Source: Muribaculaceae bacterium (GTDB taxonomy: Bacteria; Bacteroidota; Bacteroidia; Bacteroidales; Muribaculaceae). From it: DNA of 27,548 nucleotides. A model generated the notes under the pieces. That model was not told the DNA's origin and made no database searches. It saw only the letters and a program-made list of their open reading frames with translations. The stretch is taken from the NCBI GenBank assembly GCA_017545095.1, contig JAFYCU010000158.1, positions 1 through 27,548 of the forward strand. Reading direction: 5' to 3'. The position numbers and the translations under genes were made by a program. Below are positions 1 to 7,041 of the stretch, piece after piece; within the stretch, counting starts at the first letter, position 1, and every line of letters begins with the position of its first letter.

Positions 1-1
1 G

Positions 2-442
2 AACGACTGCCAAACATTCATTAACTAGCTGAACCAACTCACAGGTGAGACATTCCGCCTGCCCACCGAGGCCGAGTGGGAGTATGCCGCCCGTGGCGGC
101 AACAAAAGCAAAGGCTACAAGTGGGCTGGCAGCAACACCTCCGACGATGTGGCTTGGTACACGGGCAACAGCGACGCGCACACCCATGCCGTGGCCACCA
201 AAGCCCCGAACGAGCTGGGCATCTACGACATGAGCGGCAACGTGTGGGAGCCGTGCCAGGACTGGTGGAGCACCTACACGGCCGATGCCGTGGTGAACCC
301 CACCGGCCCGGCCACAGGCACCGCCAAGGTGATTCGCGGCGGCTGCTACAACGACAGCGACGCGTGGGCGCGTGTGTCGCACCGACAGAGCTGGGCCACC
401 ACCGCCTCGAGCCGCTTCGCCGGTCTGCGCTTGGCCAAGTAG
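2..442 (+). pseudogene. Formylglycine-generating-enzyme (SUMF1-like) domain protein, C-terminal part, with in-frame stop
   Basis: The reading frame gives the typical end of an FGE-sulfatase/SUMF1 domain: the block RLPTEAEWEYAARGG, then GIYDMSGNVWEPCQDWW, VIRGGCYND and a final GLRLAK before TAG. Family members either oxidise a sulfatase cysteine to formylglycine or serve as non-catalytic lectin-like or substrate-binding modules. The gene begins outside the window. Codon 9 of the visible frame (26-28) is TAG, sitting where homologues usually have a polar residue in a C-x-x-F-I-x-x-L-N-x-L-T-G helix. The frame stays open and well conserved on both sides, so this looks like a recent nonsense mutation rather than an old relic. 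Because neighbouring genes end in TAG, reassignment is unlikely. No internal start upstream of the conserved block is obvious. Confidence 0.7.
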
Positions 443-589
443 GGCAGTGGGGGTGTGTCAAAATGAAGAAACAACGGATTGTTCTGATTAATCAGATTTT
501 ACAGAAAAGTTAATATTTGTCAATCAAGTTGTTGAGAAATCGGAAAAATCAAATAATTCAGTTGTTTATATTTGATTGAGCATTTTGAC

Positions 590-668
590 GGCGCAGAGGA
601 GAATTTCCGTGGAAATATCATCGATTGTATATCCTGATGGCCTTTCCACGGAAATTCTTTCCTGCGCC
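590..668. repeat. Large inverted repeat (about 26-nt arms)
   Basis: Arm 590-615 pairs with arm 643-668. Positions 601-615 match 643-657 perfectly over 15 bp, positions 590-596 match 662-668 perfectly over 7 bp, and the join holds one A-T pair, two G-T wobbles and one mismatch. The loop (616-642) has a further ATCA/TGAT pairing. There is no T-run after it, so it is not a simple terminator. It could be a remnant of a small non-autonomous element, a REP-like element or a transcribed hairpin. Confidence 0.85.
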
Positions 669-701
669 ATAATTCCTGCGCCATAATTGCGCGCCATAAT
701 T
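661..701. repeat. Short tandem repeat abutting the inverted repeat
   Basis: CCTGCGCCATAATT occurs at 661-674 and 675-688, followed by the variant GCGCGCCATAATT at 689-701. The first unit overlaps the right end of the inverted-repeat arm at 662-668, so the two structures arose together or one by slippage of the other. Confidence 0.85.
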
Positions 702-734
702 GCGGATAATCATATTTTTCTTGCTTACTAATCC

Positions 735-764
735 TTGCGAATTGAGAAATTTTTCGTAATTTTG
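735..764 (+). promoter_or_regulatory. Bacteroidota-type promoter ahead of the rtcB leader
   Basis: TTG at 735-737, a 19-nt spacer and TAATTTTG at 757-764 match the TTG-N19-21-TAnnTTTG consensus of the Bacteroidota primary sigma factor. Transcription would start near 771, about 260 nt before the rtcB start codon. Confidence 0.75.
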
Positions 765-770
765 CAGCCG

Positions 771-1033
771 CAAACAGAATGTTGAACCCTTTAACGATGA
801 TGGAAAGGGTCGCAACCATGAGAATAAACTAAGGATAACACCCACAGCACTAAGCATTTGCCGGGAGGCCGTTGGCAAAAAGACGGTCACCCTAATATTG
901 CTGTAGTTGCAGAAATGGAGCCACCAAACAGCTTGAGGTCTGGCTCGGAACACACACCGAAACTTGGTTGAATGCCACATGACCAGTTTCATCACACACC
1001 TAATTTATATACACACGACCAATTATCCATCAT
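771..1033 (+). ncRNA. Structured leader or small RNA upstream of rtcB
   Basis: Downstream of the promoter the sequence folds into at least four hairpins. Hairpin 1 is 781-784/813-816 plus 787-792/804-809 (GTTG..CCCTTT with AAAGGG..CAAC). Hairpin 2 is 844-849/899-904 (ACAGCA/TGCTGT) with an inner 857-862/874-879 (TTTGCC/GGCAAA). Hairpin 3 is 918-923/941-946 (GAGCCA/TGGCTC). Hairpin 4 is 959-968/982-990 (GAAAC-t-TGGT/ACCAGTTTC). There is no T-run terminator before rtcB, so it is more likely a 5' leader of the rtcB-prfH transcript than a separate RNA, although a processed small RNA is possible. I could not match it to a known family. Open frames on the minus strand here have no domain and are treated as chance. 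Confidence 0.45.
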
Positions 1034-2428
1034 ATGAATATTCGTCCCAAAGAACTTACCGCCGTGGGCATTCATGCCGACACGGCTCGTAGTATAGCCA
1101 TTGCGCTGATACGCAAGCACTGCAAGCATTATACTAAGGACCAACTGCTCCACGAACTGAAAGCCGTGGTTGCTCACCCTGAAGATTACAACCAACACCC
1201 TGTATGGGGACTGTTGGCCAACAAACTTGCGCCGCCACAGCCCATGGTGCAACACTATGAGTTGCGTCCTGAGCCATTGTCTTATGCGACATATGGCTCG
1301 GCTGGCATCGACACGCTGGCACGGCAACAGATGACGATGGCCATGCGCCTGCCCGTGAGTGCGGCTGGAGCCTTGATGCCCGATGGCCATGCTGGCTATG
1401 GCCTGCCCATAGGCGGTGTGCTTGCCACCGAGGGTGTCGTGATTCCCTACGCCGTGGGGGTGGACATCGGTTGCCGAATGCAGCTGACGGTGCTCGATGC
1501 ACCAGCGCAATTCATCGACGCACACAAGGGTAGGGTGGTGGAGGCCCTGATGACGGCCACCGCCTTTGGCATGGACGGCACATTGCCTGTGCGACACTAC
1601 CATGCGATGTTTGACCGCGACGCGTTTCGCGACGAGCCTTGGCTGCGGCAGTTGCGCGGCAAGGCCATCCGCCAGTTGGGCAGTTCGGGACGCGGTAACC
1701 ACTTCGTTGATGTGTGCGAGGTGCATCTGCCTGCGGGCAACGCCTTAGGTTTGAGCGCGGGTCGCTATGTGGGCATCCTGTCGCACTCTGGGTCACGCGC
1801 ATTGGGCACCGCCATCGCCGAGCAGTTCACCACCATTGCCAAGCAGCGTTGCCGCCTGCCACGGCAGGCCGGTCCATTTGCCTGGCTTGAGCTTGACAGC
1901 AGCGAAGGACAGGCTTACTGGCACTATATGCAACTGGCCGGCGAATATGCCGCTGCTTGCCACGACATCATCCACGAAGGTGTGTCGCGAGCGTTGCGTC
2001 TGCAGCCGTTGGTCGTGGTGAGCAATCATCACAACTTTGCCTGGCGCGACACCTTGCCCGATGGGCGACAGGTTGTCATCCATCGCAAGGGTGCCACCCC
2101 GGCGCATCGCGATGAACTTGGCATTATTCCCGGCAGCATGTTGCAGCCCGGCTATGTGGTGCGGGGATTGGGAAATCCACAATCATTGTATTCGGCGAGC
2201 CATGGAGCTGGCAGGCAGTTATCGCGCCTCGATGCCCGCAACACGGTGAGCCGTCATGCGTTATCAGCCACGCTGCGCACGGCAGGAATCACGTTGCTGG
2301 GTGGAAGCACCGAGGAAGCACCGCAGGCCTATAAAGACCTCGAGGCCGTGATGCAGGCGCAACGCAGTCTTGTGAATGTCGAGGGCACCATCGTGCCACG
2401 CGTGGTGCGCATGAGCGATTATAATTGA
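1034..2428 (+). CDS. rtcB: RtcB-family RNA-splicing/repair ligase
   Basis: This 464-residue protein has the RtcB fold motifs in order: MPDGHAGYGLPIGG (115-128), the Mn-binding GVDIGC block with Asp144 and Cys147, GSSGRGNHF with His223, SHSGSR with His251, NHHNF with His332/333, HRKGATPA (350-357), and SASHGAGR, whose His390 is the expected guanylylated nucleophile. RtcB joins 2',3'-cyclic-phosphate or 3'-phosphate RNA ends to 5'-OH ends using GTP and Mn2+. The next gene is prfH, and in established rtcB-prfH pairs the ligase re-seals 16S rRNA cut in the decoding centre by ribotoxins. A TTG codon for a longer prfH frame overlaps the rtcB stop, and the more likely ATG lies 17 nt downstream, so the two are co-transcribed. 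The start ATG at 1034 follows a long leader with no Shine-Dalgarno, as usual for the phylum. All ligase residues are intact. Confidence 0.93.
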   Translation: MNIRPKELTAVGIHADTARSIAIALIRKHCKHYTKDQLLHELKAVVAHPEDYNQHPVWGLLANKLAPPQPMVQHYELRPEPLSYATYGSAGIDTLARQQMTMAMRLPVSAAGALMPDGHAGYGLPIGGVLATEGVVIPYAVGVDIGCRMQLTVLDAPAQFIDAHKGRVVEALMTATAFGMDGTLPVRHYHAMFDRDAFRDEPWLRQLRGKAIRQLGSSGRGNHFVDVCEVHLPAGNALGLSAGRYVGILSHSGSRALGTAIAEQFTTIAKQRCRLPRQAGPFAWLELDSSEGQAYWHYMQLAGEYAAACHDIIHEGVSRALRLQPLVVVSNHHNFAWRDTLPDGRQVVIHRKGATPAHRDELGIIPGSMLQPGYVVRGLGNPQSLYSASHGAGRQLSRLDARNTVSRHALSATLRTAGITLLGGSTEEAPQAYKDLEAVMQAQRSLVNVEGTIVPRVVRMSDYN

Positions 2429-2445
2429 ACAAAACACAACTCATT

Positions 2446-3057
2446 ATGAAATACGTACAAATCACCTCGGGCCGCGGCCCAGTGGAGTGCTGCCGTGTGG
2501 TGGTGCTCGTGATGAACGCACTTGTGGAGCAGGCACACCAATGTGGATTGGCCGTGGAGCTGCTCGAAAGCGAAGACAGTCAGCATCAAGACTGCAAATT
2601 CTCGGTCACGTTGAGCGTTGATGGCGACAGCGAAGACTCATTGGCCCAAGAGTGGGAGGGGTCGGTGCTGTGGGTGGCCTCAAAAAACCGTTTCCGCCCC
2701 TGGCATCGGCGCAAAAACTGGTTTGTGGGAGTGCATTTCTTCGCACCACTCGAATCCAACACGATTGATGAGCACGACATCGCCTACGAGACCATGCGTG
2801 CTTCGGGACCTGGAGGGCAAAACGTGAACAAGGTGGAGACAGCCGTGCGGGCCACCCATCGTCCCAGCGGCGAGAGTGTGGTTGCAGCCGACCAGCGCTC
2901 GCAGAGTCAGAATCGCAAACTGGCCCGCGAGCGGCTGTTGCTGCGCATGGCGCAAGCCGAGCATGAGCGGCAAAGCCAGCATGACCGCGATGTGTGGATG
3001 AATCACAACCTGCTCCAGCGCGGCAACCCCGTGAAACGGTTCAAAGGCGAGCTGTAG
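2446..3057 (+). CDS. prfH: Peptide chain release factor H (class I RF-like)
   Basis: This 203-residue protein is short, like PrfH, and lacks the stop-codon-reading domain 2 of RF1/RF2. Its C-terminal half carries the peptidyl-hydrolase motif ASGPGGQNVNKVETAVRATH (119-138) with the GGQ at 123-125, followed by the usual basic tail. The N-terminus QITSGRGPVECC resembles PrfH. PrfH is thought to release nascent peptides from ribosomes whose decoding centre has been cut, so that the partner RtcB can repair the 16S rRNA. The frame could also begin at TTG 2425, overlapping the rtcB stop, but the ATG at 2446 gives the family N-terminus and is preferred. Its 3' end converges on the minus-strand permease gene, only 13 bp away. 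Confidence 0.9.
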   Translation: MKYVQITSGRGPVECCRVVVLVMNALVEQAHQCGLAVELLESEDSQHQDCKFSVTLSVDGDSEDSLAQEWEGSVLWVASKNRFRPWHRRKNWFVGVHFFAPLESNTIDEHDIAYETMRASGPGGQNVNKVETAVRATHRPSGESVVAADQRSQSQNRKLARERLLLRMAQAEHERQSQHDRDVWMNHNLLQRGNPVKRFKGEL

Positions 3058-3070
3058 GCCTGAACGATGA

Positions 3071-4315
3071 TCACTCGAAGCGCATGGTGGTGGTGGGCTT
3101 GATGGTGGAGATGATGAGCGACGGGCCTATGAGCGTGAGGTAGGAGAGCACGATGATGCCCACATTGAGTGCCAGAAGCGACACCCAGTCGATGCTGATG
3201 GGCACATATGACATGTAGTAGGCCTCGGGGTCGAGTTTCACCACATGCAACCATTTCTGTGCCAATGCCAGTCCGAGACCAATCACATTGCCCAGCACCA
3301 GCGCTTTGAGGATAAGCTTTTGGGTGAGAAAGATGAAAATGCGGCGCACCGAGGTGTTGGAGGCACCCAAAGCCTTGAGCAGACCAATCATGCGGATGCG
3401 TTCAAGCACAATCATCAGCAGGGCCGAAATGAGTGTGAAGCCAGCCACCACCATCATCAACACCAGAATGATGACAACATTCATGTCAAGCATCGACAGC
3501 CATGCGAAAAATGCCATGTTGTTCTCGCGTGTGTGCGTGACATGGAATAGGGTGGTGGTGCGTCGCTGCCAGGTGCCGCGGGCCAGGGTGGAGTAGATGT
3601 GATAGGCATCGTTGCGCAGGTGGTCCACATCGGTGAGGTTGAGTCCGATGAAATTGCCTGTGTCGCCATTCCAGCCATTCACCTGCTGTATGAGACCGAT
3701 GTTGCCCAAGATGAGCGACCCATCGAAAGCCTCGAAATTGGTGTTGAACAGACCCACGATGTGCATGTTGCGCACCTTCACCTTGTCGTCGATGAAATAG
3801 GTGAGCACCTTGTCGCCAGCATGTAGGCGCAGCTGATTGGCAATGGTGGTGGACATCACAATCTCGTTGCGAGCGGTGTCGGCAGGAATGCGCCCTTCCA
3901 CCAGATGCGCGGTGATGTATTCCCAGTCGAAACCTGCGTCCACCCCACGAAACTGAATGCCTTTGAAGTCATCATCGGTCTTGAGGATAGCCGGTTTGTC
4001 GGCAATCAATGCCATGCTCGCCACTCGGCCCAGAAGCGATGAGTCGCTGCGGATGCTGGCAAAAGCTTCCTGGGCATTGATGGTGGCATAGTTGTCGTCG
4101 ATGCCCAGAACGGCATTCGAAATCTTGATGTGCGGGTCCAAGCAATAAATCTTGTTCGAAATCTCATCGCGGAATCCCGTCATCACCGAGATGGAAATAA
4201 TCATCACCACAATGGCCAGCACAATGCCCGCCAGAGCGATGTTCAAACTCAGCGAGCCGCGCTTCGAGGCCTCGCCAAGTTTCATGCGTTGAGCTATGAA
4301 TAATTCGTATCTCAT
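3071..4315 (-). CDS. FtsX/LolE-like ABC transporter permease
   Basis: The 414-residue protein has the MacB/LolC/LolE layout: a short cytoplasmic start (MRYELFIAQRM), one membrane segment at about 27-50, a large periplasmic domain (about 55-265), then three C-terminal membrane segments with the FtsX-domain signature (LERIRMIGLLKALGASNTSVRRIF). Such permeases move lipoproteins from the inner membrane towards the outer membrane, or act as mechanotransmission exporters, with a separate ATPase. No ATPase gene is adjacent, so the partner must be encoded elsewhere. The start was placed at ATG 4315 because the upstream extension to 4531 overlaps the divergent gene and lacks family similarity. The 79-nt divergent gap to 4395 carries promoter-like boxes for both strands. 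Confidence 0.85.
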   Translation of the reverse strand: MRYELFIAQRMKLGEASKRGSLSLNIALAGIVLAIVVMIISISVMTGFRDEISNKIYCLDPHIKISNAVLGIDDNYATINAQEAFASIRSDSSLLGRVASMALIADKPAILKTDDDFKGIQFRGVDAGFDWEYITAHLVEGRIPADTARNEIVMSTTIANQLRLHAGDKVLTYFIDDKVKVRNMHIVGLFNTNFEAFDGSLILGNIGLIQQVNGWNGDTGNFIGLNLTDVDHLRNDAYHIYSTLARGTWQRRTTTLFHVTHTRENNMAFFAWLSMLDMNVVIILVLMMVVAGFTLISALLMIVLERIRMIGLLKALGASNTSVRRIFIFLTQKLILKALVLGNVIGLGLALAQKWLHVVKLDPEAYYMSYVPISIDWVSLLALNVGIIVLSYLTLIGPSLIISTIKPTTTMRFE

Positions 4316-4326
4316 GAAATTCTCAG

Positions 4327-4375
4327 CAAAAGTACAAAAAAAGTGCGAACTATGTGAATTTATTTCGTAATTTTG
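4327..4375. promoter_or_regulatory. Divergent promoter region
   Basis: On the plus strand TAATTTTG at 4368-4375 lies 19 nt before the ATG at 4395 and is a good -7 box. On the minus strand TACTTTTG (4334-4327) precedes the permease start by 11 nt. Neither has a perfect TTG at the expected -33 distance, so the exact starts are uncertain. Confidence 0.5.
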
Positions 4376-4394
4376 CATCCGCAAAATTGGGTAG

Positions 4395-4940
4395 ATGGAA
4401 ATATTAAAGAATATCGTACTCGTAATTGTCTCGCCCAAAGTGGGTTGGGACGAAGTGAAGCACTCGTGCATTGCCACGGGTCGCTTGCTGTCGTCCACTT
4501 TCCTGCCCATGCTTGTCGTCCTCGCCGTCACATCGTTTGTGCCGATGGTTTATGACGTGTCGCTCACGCTGGTTGAATCGCTGATGACGGCCATCATCAA
4601 ATTCTCGAGTTATCTGGTCACGTTCCACTTCACTGCCTACCTGCTCGGAAGTATCTATCCCGAATTGGTGCAGAGCCAGGGAGGTGTGGACCGGATGAAC
4701 GACTACATCATCTACAACCTGATTTTCTTGATTTTGCTCGAGATTATCAAGAATCTACTTCCAGTGGATTTTGCTCCCATCTTTTTCATGATGTTTTATA
4801 TGCCCTTTATTGCCTATAAAGGTGTTGATTATTTGGGAGTTAAGAAGTCCAAACAGACCAGTTTCTCGATTGTTGCCGGTTTGCTGATGCTATTCATGCC
4901 ACAGGGATTGGTGTGGCTGCTGGGGGTATTTATTAAATAG
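4395..4940 (+). CDS. Yip1-family integral membrane protein
   Basis: The 181-residue protein resembles the Yip1/DUF1282 family of Bacteroidota. The N-terminus (VSPKVGWDEVKHS) is a typical amphipathic lead-in, followed by about five hydrophobic segments near 30-52, 62-85, 104-122, 126-143 and 155-180. Function is unknown; the family is generally small inner-membrane proteins with no catalytic residues. The gene is 17 nt upstream of smpB and probably shares its transcript, driven by the TAATTTTG box at 4368. Confidence 0.7.
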   Translation: MEILKNIVLVIVSPKVGWDEVKHSCIATGRLLSSTFLPMLVVLAVTSFVPMVYDVSLTLVESLMTAIIKFSSYLVTFHFTAYLLGSIYPELVQSQGGVDRMNDYIIYNLIFLILLEIIKNLLPVDFAPIFFMMFYMPFIAYKGVDYLGVKKSKQTSFSIVAGLLMLFMPQGLVWLLGVFIK

Positions 4941-4957
4941 TTAACACACAATAAGTT

Positions 4958-5407
4958 ATGGCTAATAATATCAATATAAGGAATCGCCGTGCCACATTCG
5001 ACTACGAGGTGGTAGAAACCTTTACTGCAGGCATTGTGCTCACGGGCACCGAGATTAAATCGCTGCGACTTGGCAAAGCCGGACTCACCGATACGTACTG
5101 CATAGGCATCAACCGTGAATTGTGGGTGAAAAACATGTATATCGCTGAGTATTCCTATGGTTCGTATAACAACCACACGACACACCGCGACCGCAAGCTG
5201 CTGCTGAACCGCAAAGAGATTAACCGCATATTGAAGGCTGCAGAGCAACCCGGTTACTCGGTGATTCCGCTGCGTGTGTTTATCAACGAGCGTGGCCTGG
5301 CCAAAATGGTGATTGGCGTTGCCCGAGGCAAAAAGATGTACGACAAGCGTCAAGCCATCAAGGAACGCGAAGACAAACGCAGTATGGATCGCTTGTTCAA
5401 GCATTGA
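4958..5407 (+). CDS. smpB: SsrA-binding protein SmpB
   Basis: The 149-residue protein has the SmpB OB-fold core: [20 protein letters not shown] and TGTEIKSLR near the N-terminus, the central [13 protein letters not shown] block (about 80-92), and a basic tail with [15 protein letters not shown] (about 124-138). SmpB binds tmRNA and places it in the A site of stalled ribosomes for trans-translation. Length matches the family. No tmRNA gene is visible in the window. The gene is preceded by the Yip1-like gene and followed by a 300-bp AT-rich spacer and the retron. Confidence 0.95.
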   Translation: MANNINIRNRRATFDYEVVETFTAGIVLTGTEIKSLRLGKAGLTDTYCIGINRELWVKNMYIAEYSYGSYNNHTTHRDRKLLLNRKEINRILKAAEQPGYSVIPLRVFINERGLAKMVIGVARGKKMYDKRQAIKEREDKRSMDRLFKH

Positions 5408-5652
5408 TAGGATGCGAGATGTGAGATGCAAGTGAACGGGCAAACAAGCGCACGACCGAAACACAAATTGCAATTCCATATCCTTGCGCAATAATCAAGG
5501 TCATTGAGTGTTGGACCCATTCTGACAATCATATTTTTGATGTCACAATTTAATTATAATCGATATTATGTTAAATAGAACAAACATAGGCAACCCTACT
5601 GTCAGGCTTCATGGTTCGCAACTCAGATTTTGAGGTTTTTTTCATCATCATT
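5408..5652. other. AT-rich spacer between smpB and the retron
   Basis: No protein gene is supported here. It contains a weak promoter-like pair (TTG 5511-5513, 18-nt spacer, TATTTTTG 5532-5539) and a candidate terminator at 5620-5642, which together could bound an RNA of roughly 100 nt. Both signals are individually weak. Base composition is much poorer in G+C than smpB. Confidence 0.4.
5620..5642 (+). terminator. Candidate weak terminator before the retron promoter
   Basis: A short imperfect hairpin (AACTCA with TGAGGTT, one bulge) is directly followed by seven Ts at 5636-5642. It could end the smpB transcript or a small RNA, and insulates the retron promoter just downstream. Confidence 0.35.
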
Positions 5653-5682
5653 TTGTCAATTGGGATAATTGGCTTAAATTTG
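5653..5682 (+). promoter_or_regulatory. Retron promoter
   Basis: TTG at 5653-5655, a 19-nt spacer and TAAATTTG at 5675-5682 fit the Bacteroidota consensus exactly. Transcription would begin near 5689, about 20 nt before the a1 arm of the msr-msd RNA, as expected if the RNA and the reverse transcriptase are made as one transcript. Confidence 0.8.
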
Positions 5683-5704
5683 CAGTCTTAACAAAATCGA
5701 ATCG

Positions 5705-5992
5705 ATGAACACACCCTGTGAGTCAACCAGTTCACTTGAACAGCAAGAGCAATTCTTGCTACGTCTGCTGCTATCGGCAGATGTTGGCAGTCAGCGCACT
5801 GACCAACAACAAGGTTTGTTACTGGATTCTGCGCCTTGTTCGCACTCGCTTGACCTTTGCTTAACTAAACCTCGGTCTCTACGAGACGCTCGCTTTAGCG
5901 TGGCAAAGGAGCGGCGCTCGTTGCTCACAAACTTGAATCCATTTTCAGAAGTAGAACTGGTACTCACGGGTGTTTCCTCTCAAATATTGTGA
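5705..5992 (+). CDS. Open reading frame spanning the retron RNA (doubtful coding)
   Basis: A 95-codon frame starts with ATG 16 nt after the predicted transcription start, runs through the whole msr-msd RNA and ends in a TGA that overlaps the ATG of the reverse transcriptase (TGATG). The product is Ser/Leu/Gln-rich with no recognisable domain, signal or membrane segment. The strong RNA pairing explains the sequence better than coding does. Still, the open length and the stop/start overlap would couple translation into the RT gene, so I list it with low confidence. Confidence 0.2.
   Translation: MNTPCESTSSLEQQEQFLLRLLLSADVGSQRTDQQQGLLLDSAPCSHSLDLCLTKPRSLRDARFSVAKERRSLLTNLNPFSEVELVLTGVSSQIL
5711..5973 (+). 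ncRNA. Retron msr-msd RNA (template and primer for msDNA)
   Basis: A 20-bp inverted repeat closes the element: a1 5711-5733 pairs with a2 5954-5973 in three blocks (ACACCC/GGGTGT, GTGAGT/ACTCAC, ACCAGTTC/GAACTGGT), with bulges only at T5717 and C5724-A5725. Inside, msr-type hairpins are seen at 5742-5760 (AGCAAGAG/TTCTTGCT), 5761-5784 (ACGTCTGC/GCAGATGT) and 5784-5806 (TTGG-CAGT/ACTG-a-CCAA). The msd part is a long branched stem: 5810-5819/5927-5935, GCGCC 5831-5835/GGCGC 5913-5917, CCTTTGC 5854-5860/GCAAAGG 5903-5909, CTAAA 5865-5869/TTTAG 5894-5898 and GTCTC 5875-5879/GAGAC 5883-5887. The AGC at 5742-5744 right before the first hairpin resembles the branching-guanosine site (candidate G5743). 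The RT gene starts 19 nt after a2. Position, order and structure all match retrons; exact msDNA ends are inferred. Confidence 0.85.
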
Positions 5993-7005
5993 TGACAGAA
6001 GATTTACGAGACTATCTGCGGGGCTGTATTTCCACTGCATCGATTGCCGATATGTGTGTCAGCATCAATGAAATTGGCCCATTTGTATCTGGATTGTCGA
6101 TTTCCAATCCAGTGTCGGTTTCTCTTCTTTTGTATTACACCGATGTGAGAGTCAGGCGTGCTGCTTATCATGAGTTTCAAATTCCGAAAAAGTCAGGTGG
6201 CTTTCGCAACATTCTTTCACCTTGCGGTGAATTGAAGGAGATTATGCACACGTTGGCATTTATCCTAAAAGAGCTTTATGTTGCGACACCTCCGGCCATG
6301 GCATATATTGCCGGGAAATCAATTGTTGATAATGCTTGCTGTCATCTTGGCAGAAACTATGTGTTTAATGTGGATTTGTCGGATTTCTTTCCAAGTATCA
6401 CTGCGATGATGGTAGAACATCATTTGGTAAAAATTGGTGTATCACCATTGGTGGCTACCGTTATAGCCACCCTTTGCACCTACCCTACCATCATCGACCA
6501 CCATGTTGTAAACATAGTTCCTCAAGGTGCCCCCACATCGCCCGTGATCTCAAATATCTGCGCCACAACACTTGACCACCGACTTTCGGGCTTGGCAAAA
6601 AGATTTCATTTGAGCTATACTCGCTATGCCGATGATATCACGTTCAGCAGTAATCACAATGTATATCACCCAGATGGAGATTTCATGATAGAGCTGTGTC
6701 GCATCATTGATGAGTGCCATTTCACGATCAATCGCAATAAGACCCATTTACAAAAACGAGGTGACCGACAAATGGTTACTGGTCTGTTAGTATGTGAGAA
6801 ACCGAATGTAGGCCGCAAGTTCATCAAAGATTTAAGGGCTCATATACATAAAATTAAATTCGAAGAAGAGCCCACGCTGCACGACATCAATGTGGTGCGC
6901 GGCAAGCTCAACTTTCTTCGCATGGTGAAGGGCGCTGAAGACACCACCTACCTATCGCATATTAAAAAACTCAACATGGCGATAAAAGGTAAACACTTTG
7001 TGTAA
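5992..7005 (+). CDS. Retron-type reverse transcriptase
   Basis: This 337-residue RT has the RT palm and fingers motifs in order: IPKKSGGFRNILSP (64-77), the retron-specific NAxxH as NACCH (114-118), catalytic Asp128 in FNVDLSDFFPS, VPQGAPTSP (176-184), the catalytic YADD (212-215), and the retron-specific VTG triplet (262-264), followed by a basic thumb (GRKFIKDLRAHIHKI) and VRGKLNFLRMV. It resembles the Ec86-type RT in length and layout and has no fused C-terminal domain. It would reverse-transcribe the adjacent msd from the 2'-OH of a branching G to make msDNA. ATG 5992 is chosen because it overlaps the preceding stop and yields a family-like N-terminus. Retrons are anti-phage toxin/antitoxin systems, but no effector gene is adjacent. 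Lower G+C than neighbours suggests horizontal acquisition. Confidence 0.93.
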   Translation: MTEDLRDYLRGCISTASIADMCVSINEIGPFVSGLSISNPVSVSLLLYYTDVRVRRAAYHEFQIPKKSGGFRNILSPCGELKEIMHTLAFILKELYVATPPAMAYIAGKSIVDNACCHLGRNYVFNVDLSDFFPSITAMMVEHHLVKIGVSPLVATVIATLCTYPTIIDHHVVNIVPQGAPTSPVISNICATTLDHRLSGLAKRFHLSYTRYADDITFSSNHNVYHPDGDFMIELCRIIDECHFTINRNKTHLQKRGDRQMVTGLLVCEKPNVGRKFIKDLRAHIHKIKFEEEPTLHDINVVRGKLNFLRMVKGAEDTTYLSHIKKLNMAIKGKHFV

Positions 7006-7041
7006 CTAATAACGTCTATAAGGTTTCAACAAGAAGAAAGA

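Larger units (their letters stand above)
443..734. other. Gene-free AT-rich spacer with palindromes
   Basis: No convincing gene lies here; the minus-strand open frames that cross it have no recognisable domain and cover repeats. It holds a 14-bp perfect palindrome at 483-496 (TCTGATTAATCAGA), an 8-bp inverted repeat pairing 520-527 with 572-579, a large inverted repeat (590-668) and a short tandem repeat (661-701). No clear rho-independent terminator for the upstream gene was seen. Confidence 0.6.

Noticed and set aside
520..995. Two overlapping minus-strand frames (99 and 125 codons)
   Set aside because: They cross the inverted repeat, tandem repeat and hairpins and have no domain. The plus-strand promoter and RNA structure explain the region better.
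771..1033. Identification of the leader as 6S RNA, tmRNA, SRP RNA or a Y-like RNA
   Set aside because: No diagnostic sequence for any of these was recognised, and the closing stem expected for 6S RNA was not found.
5992..7005. Group II intron or DGR reverse transcriptase
   Set aside because: There is no maturase or endonuclease domain, no intron RNA domains V/VI and no template/variable repeats. NAxxH, VTG and the upstream a1/a2 pairing indicate a retron.
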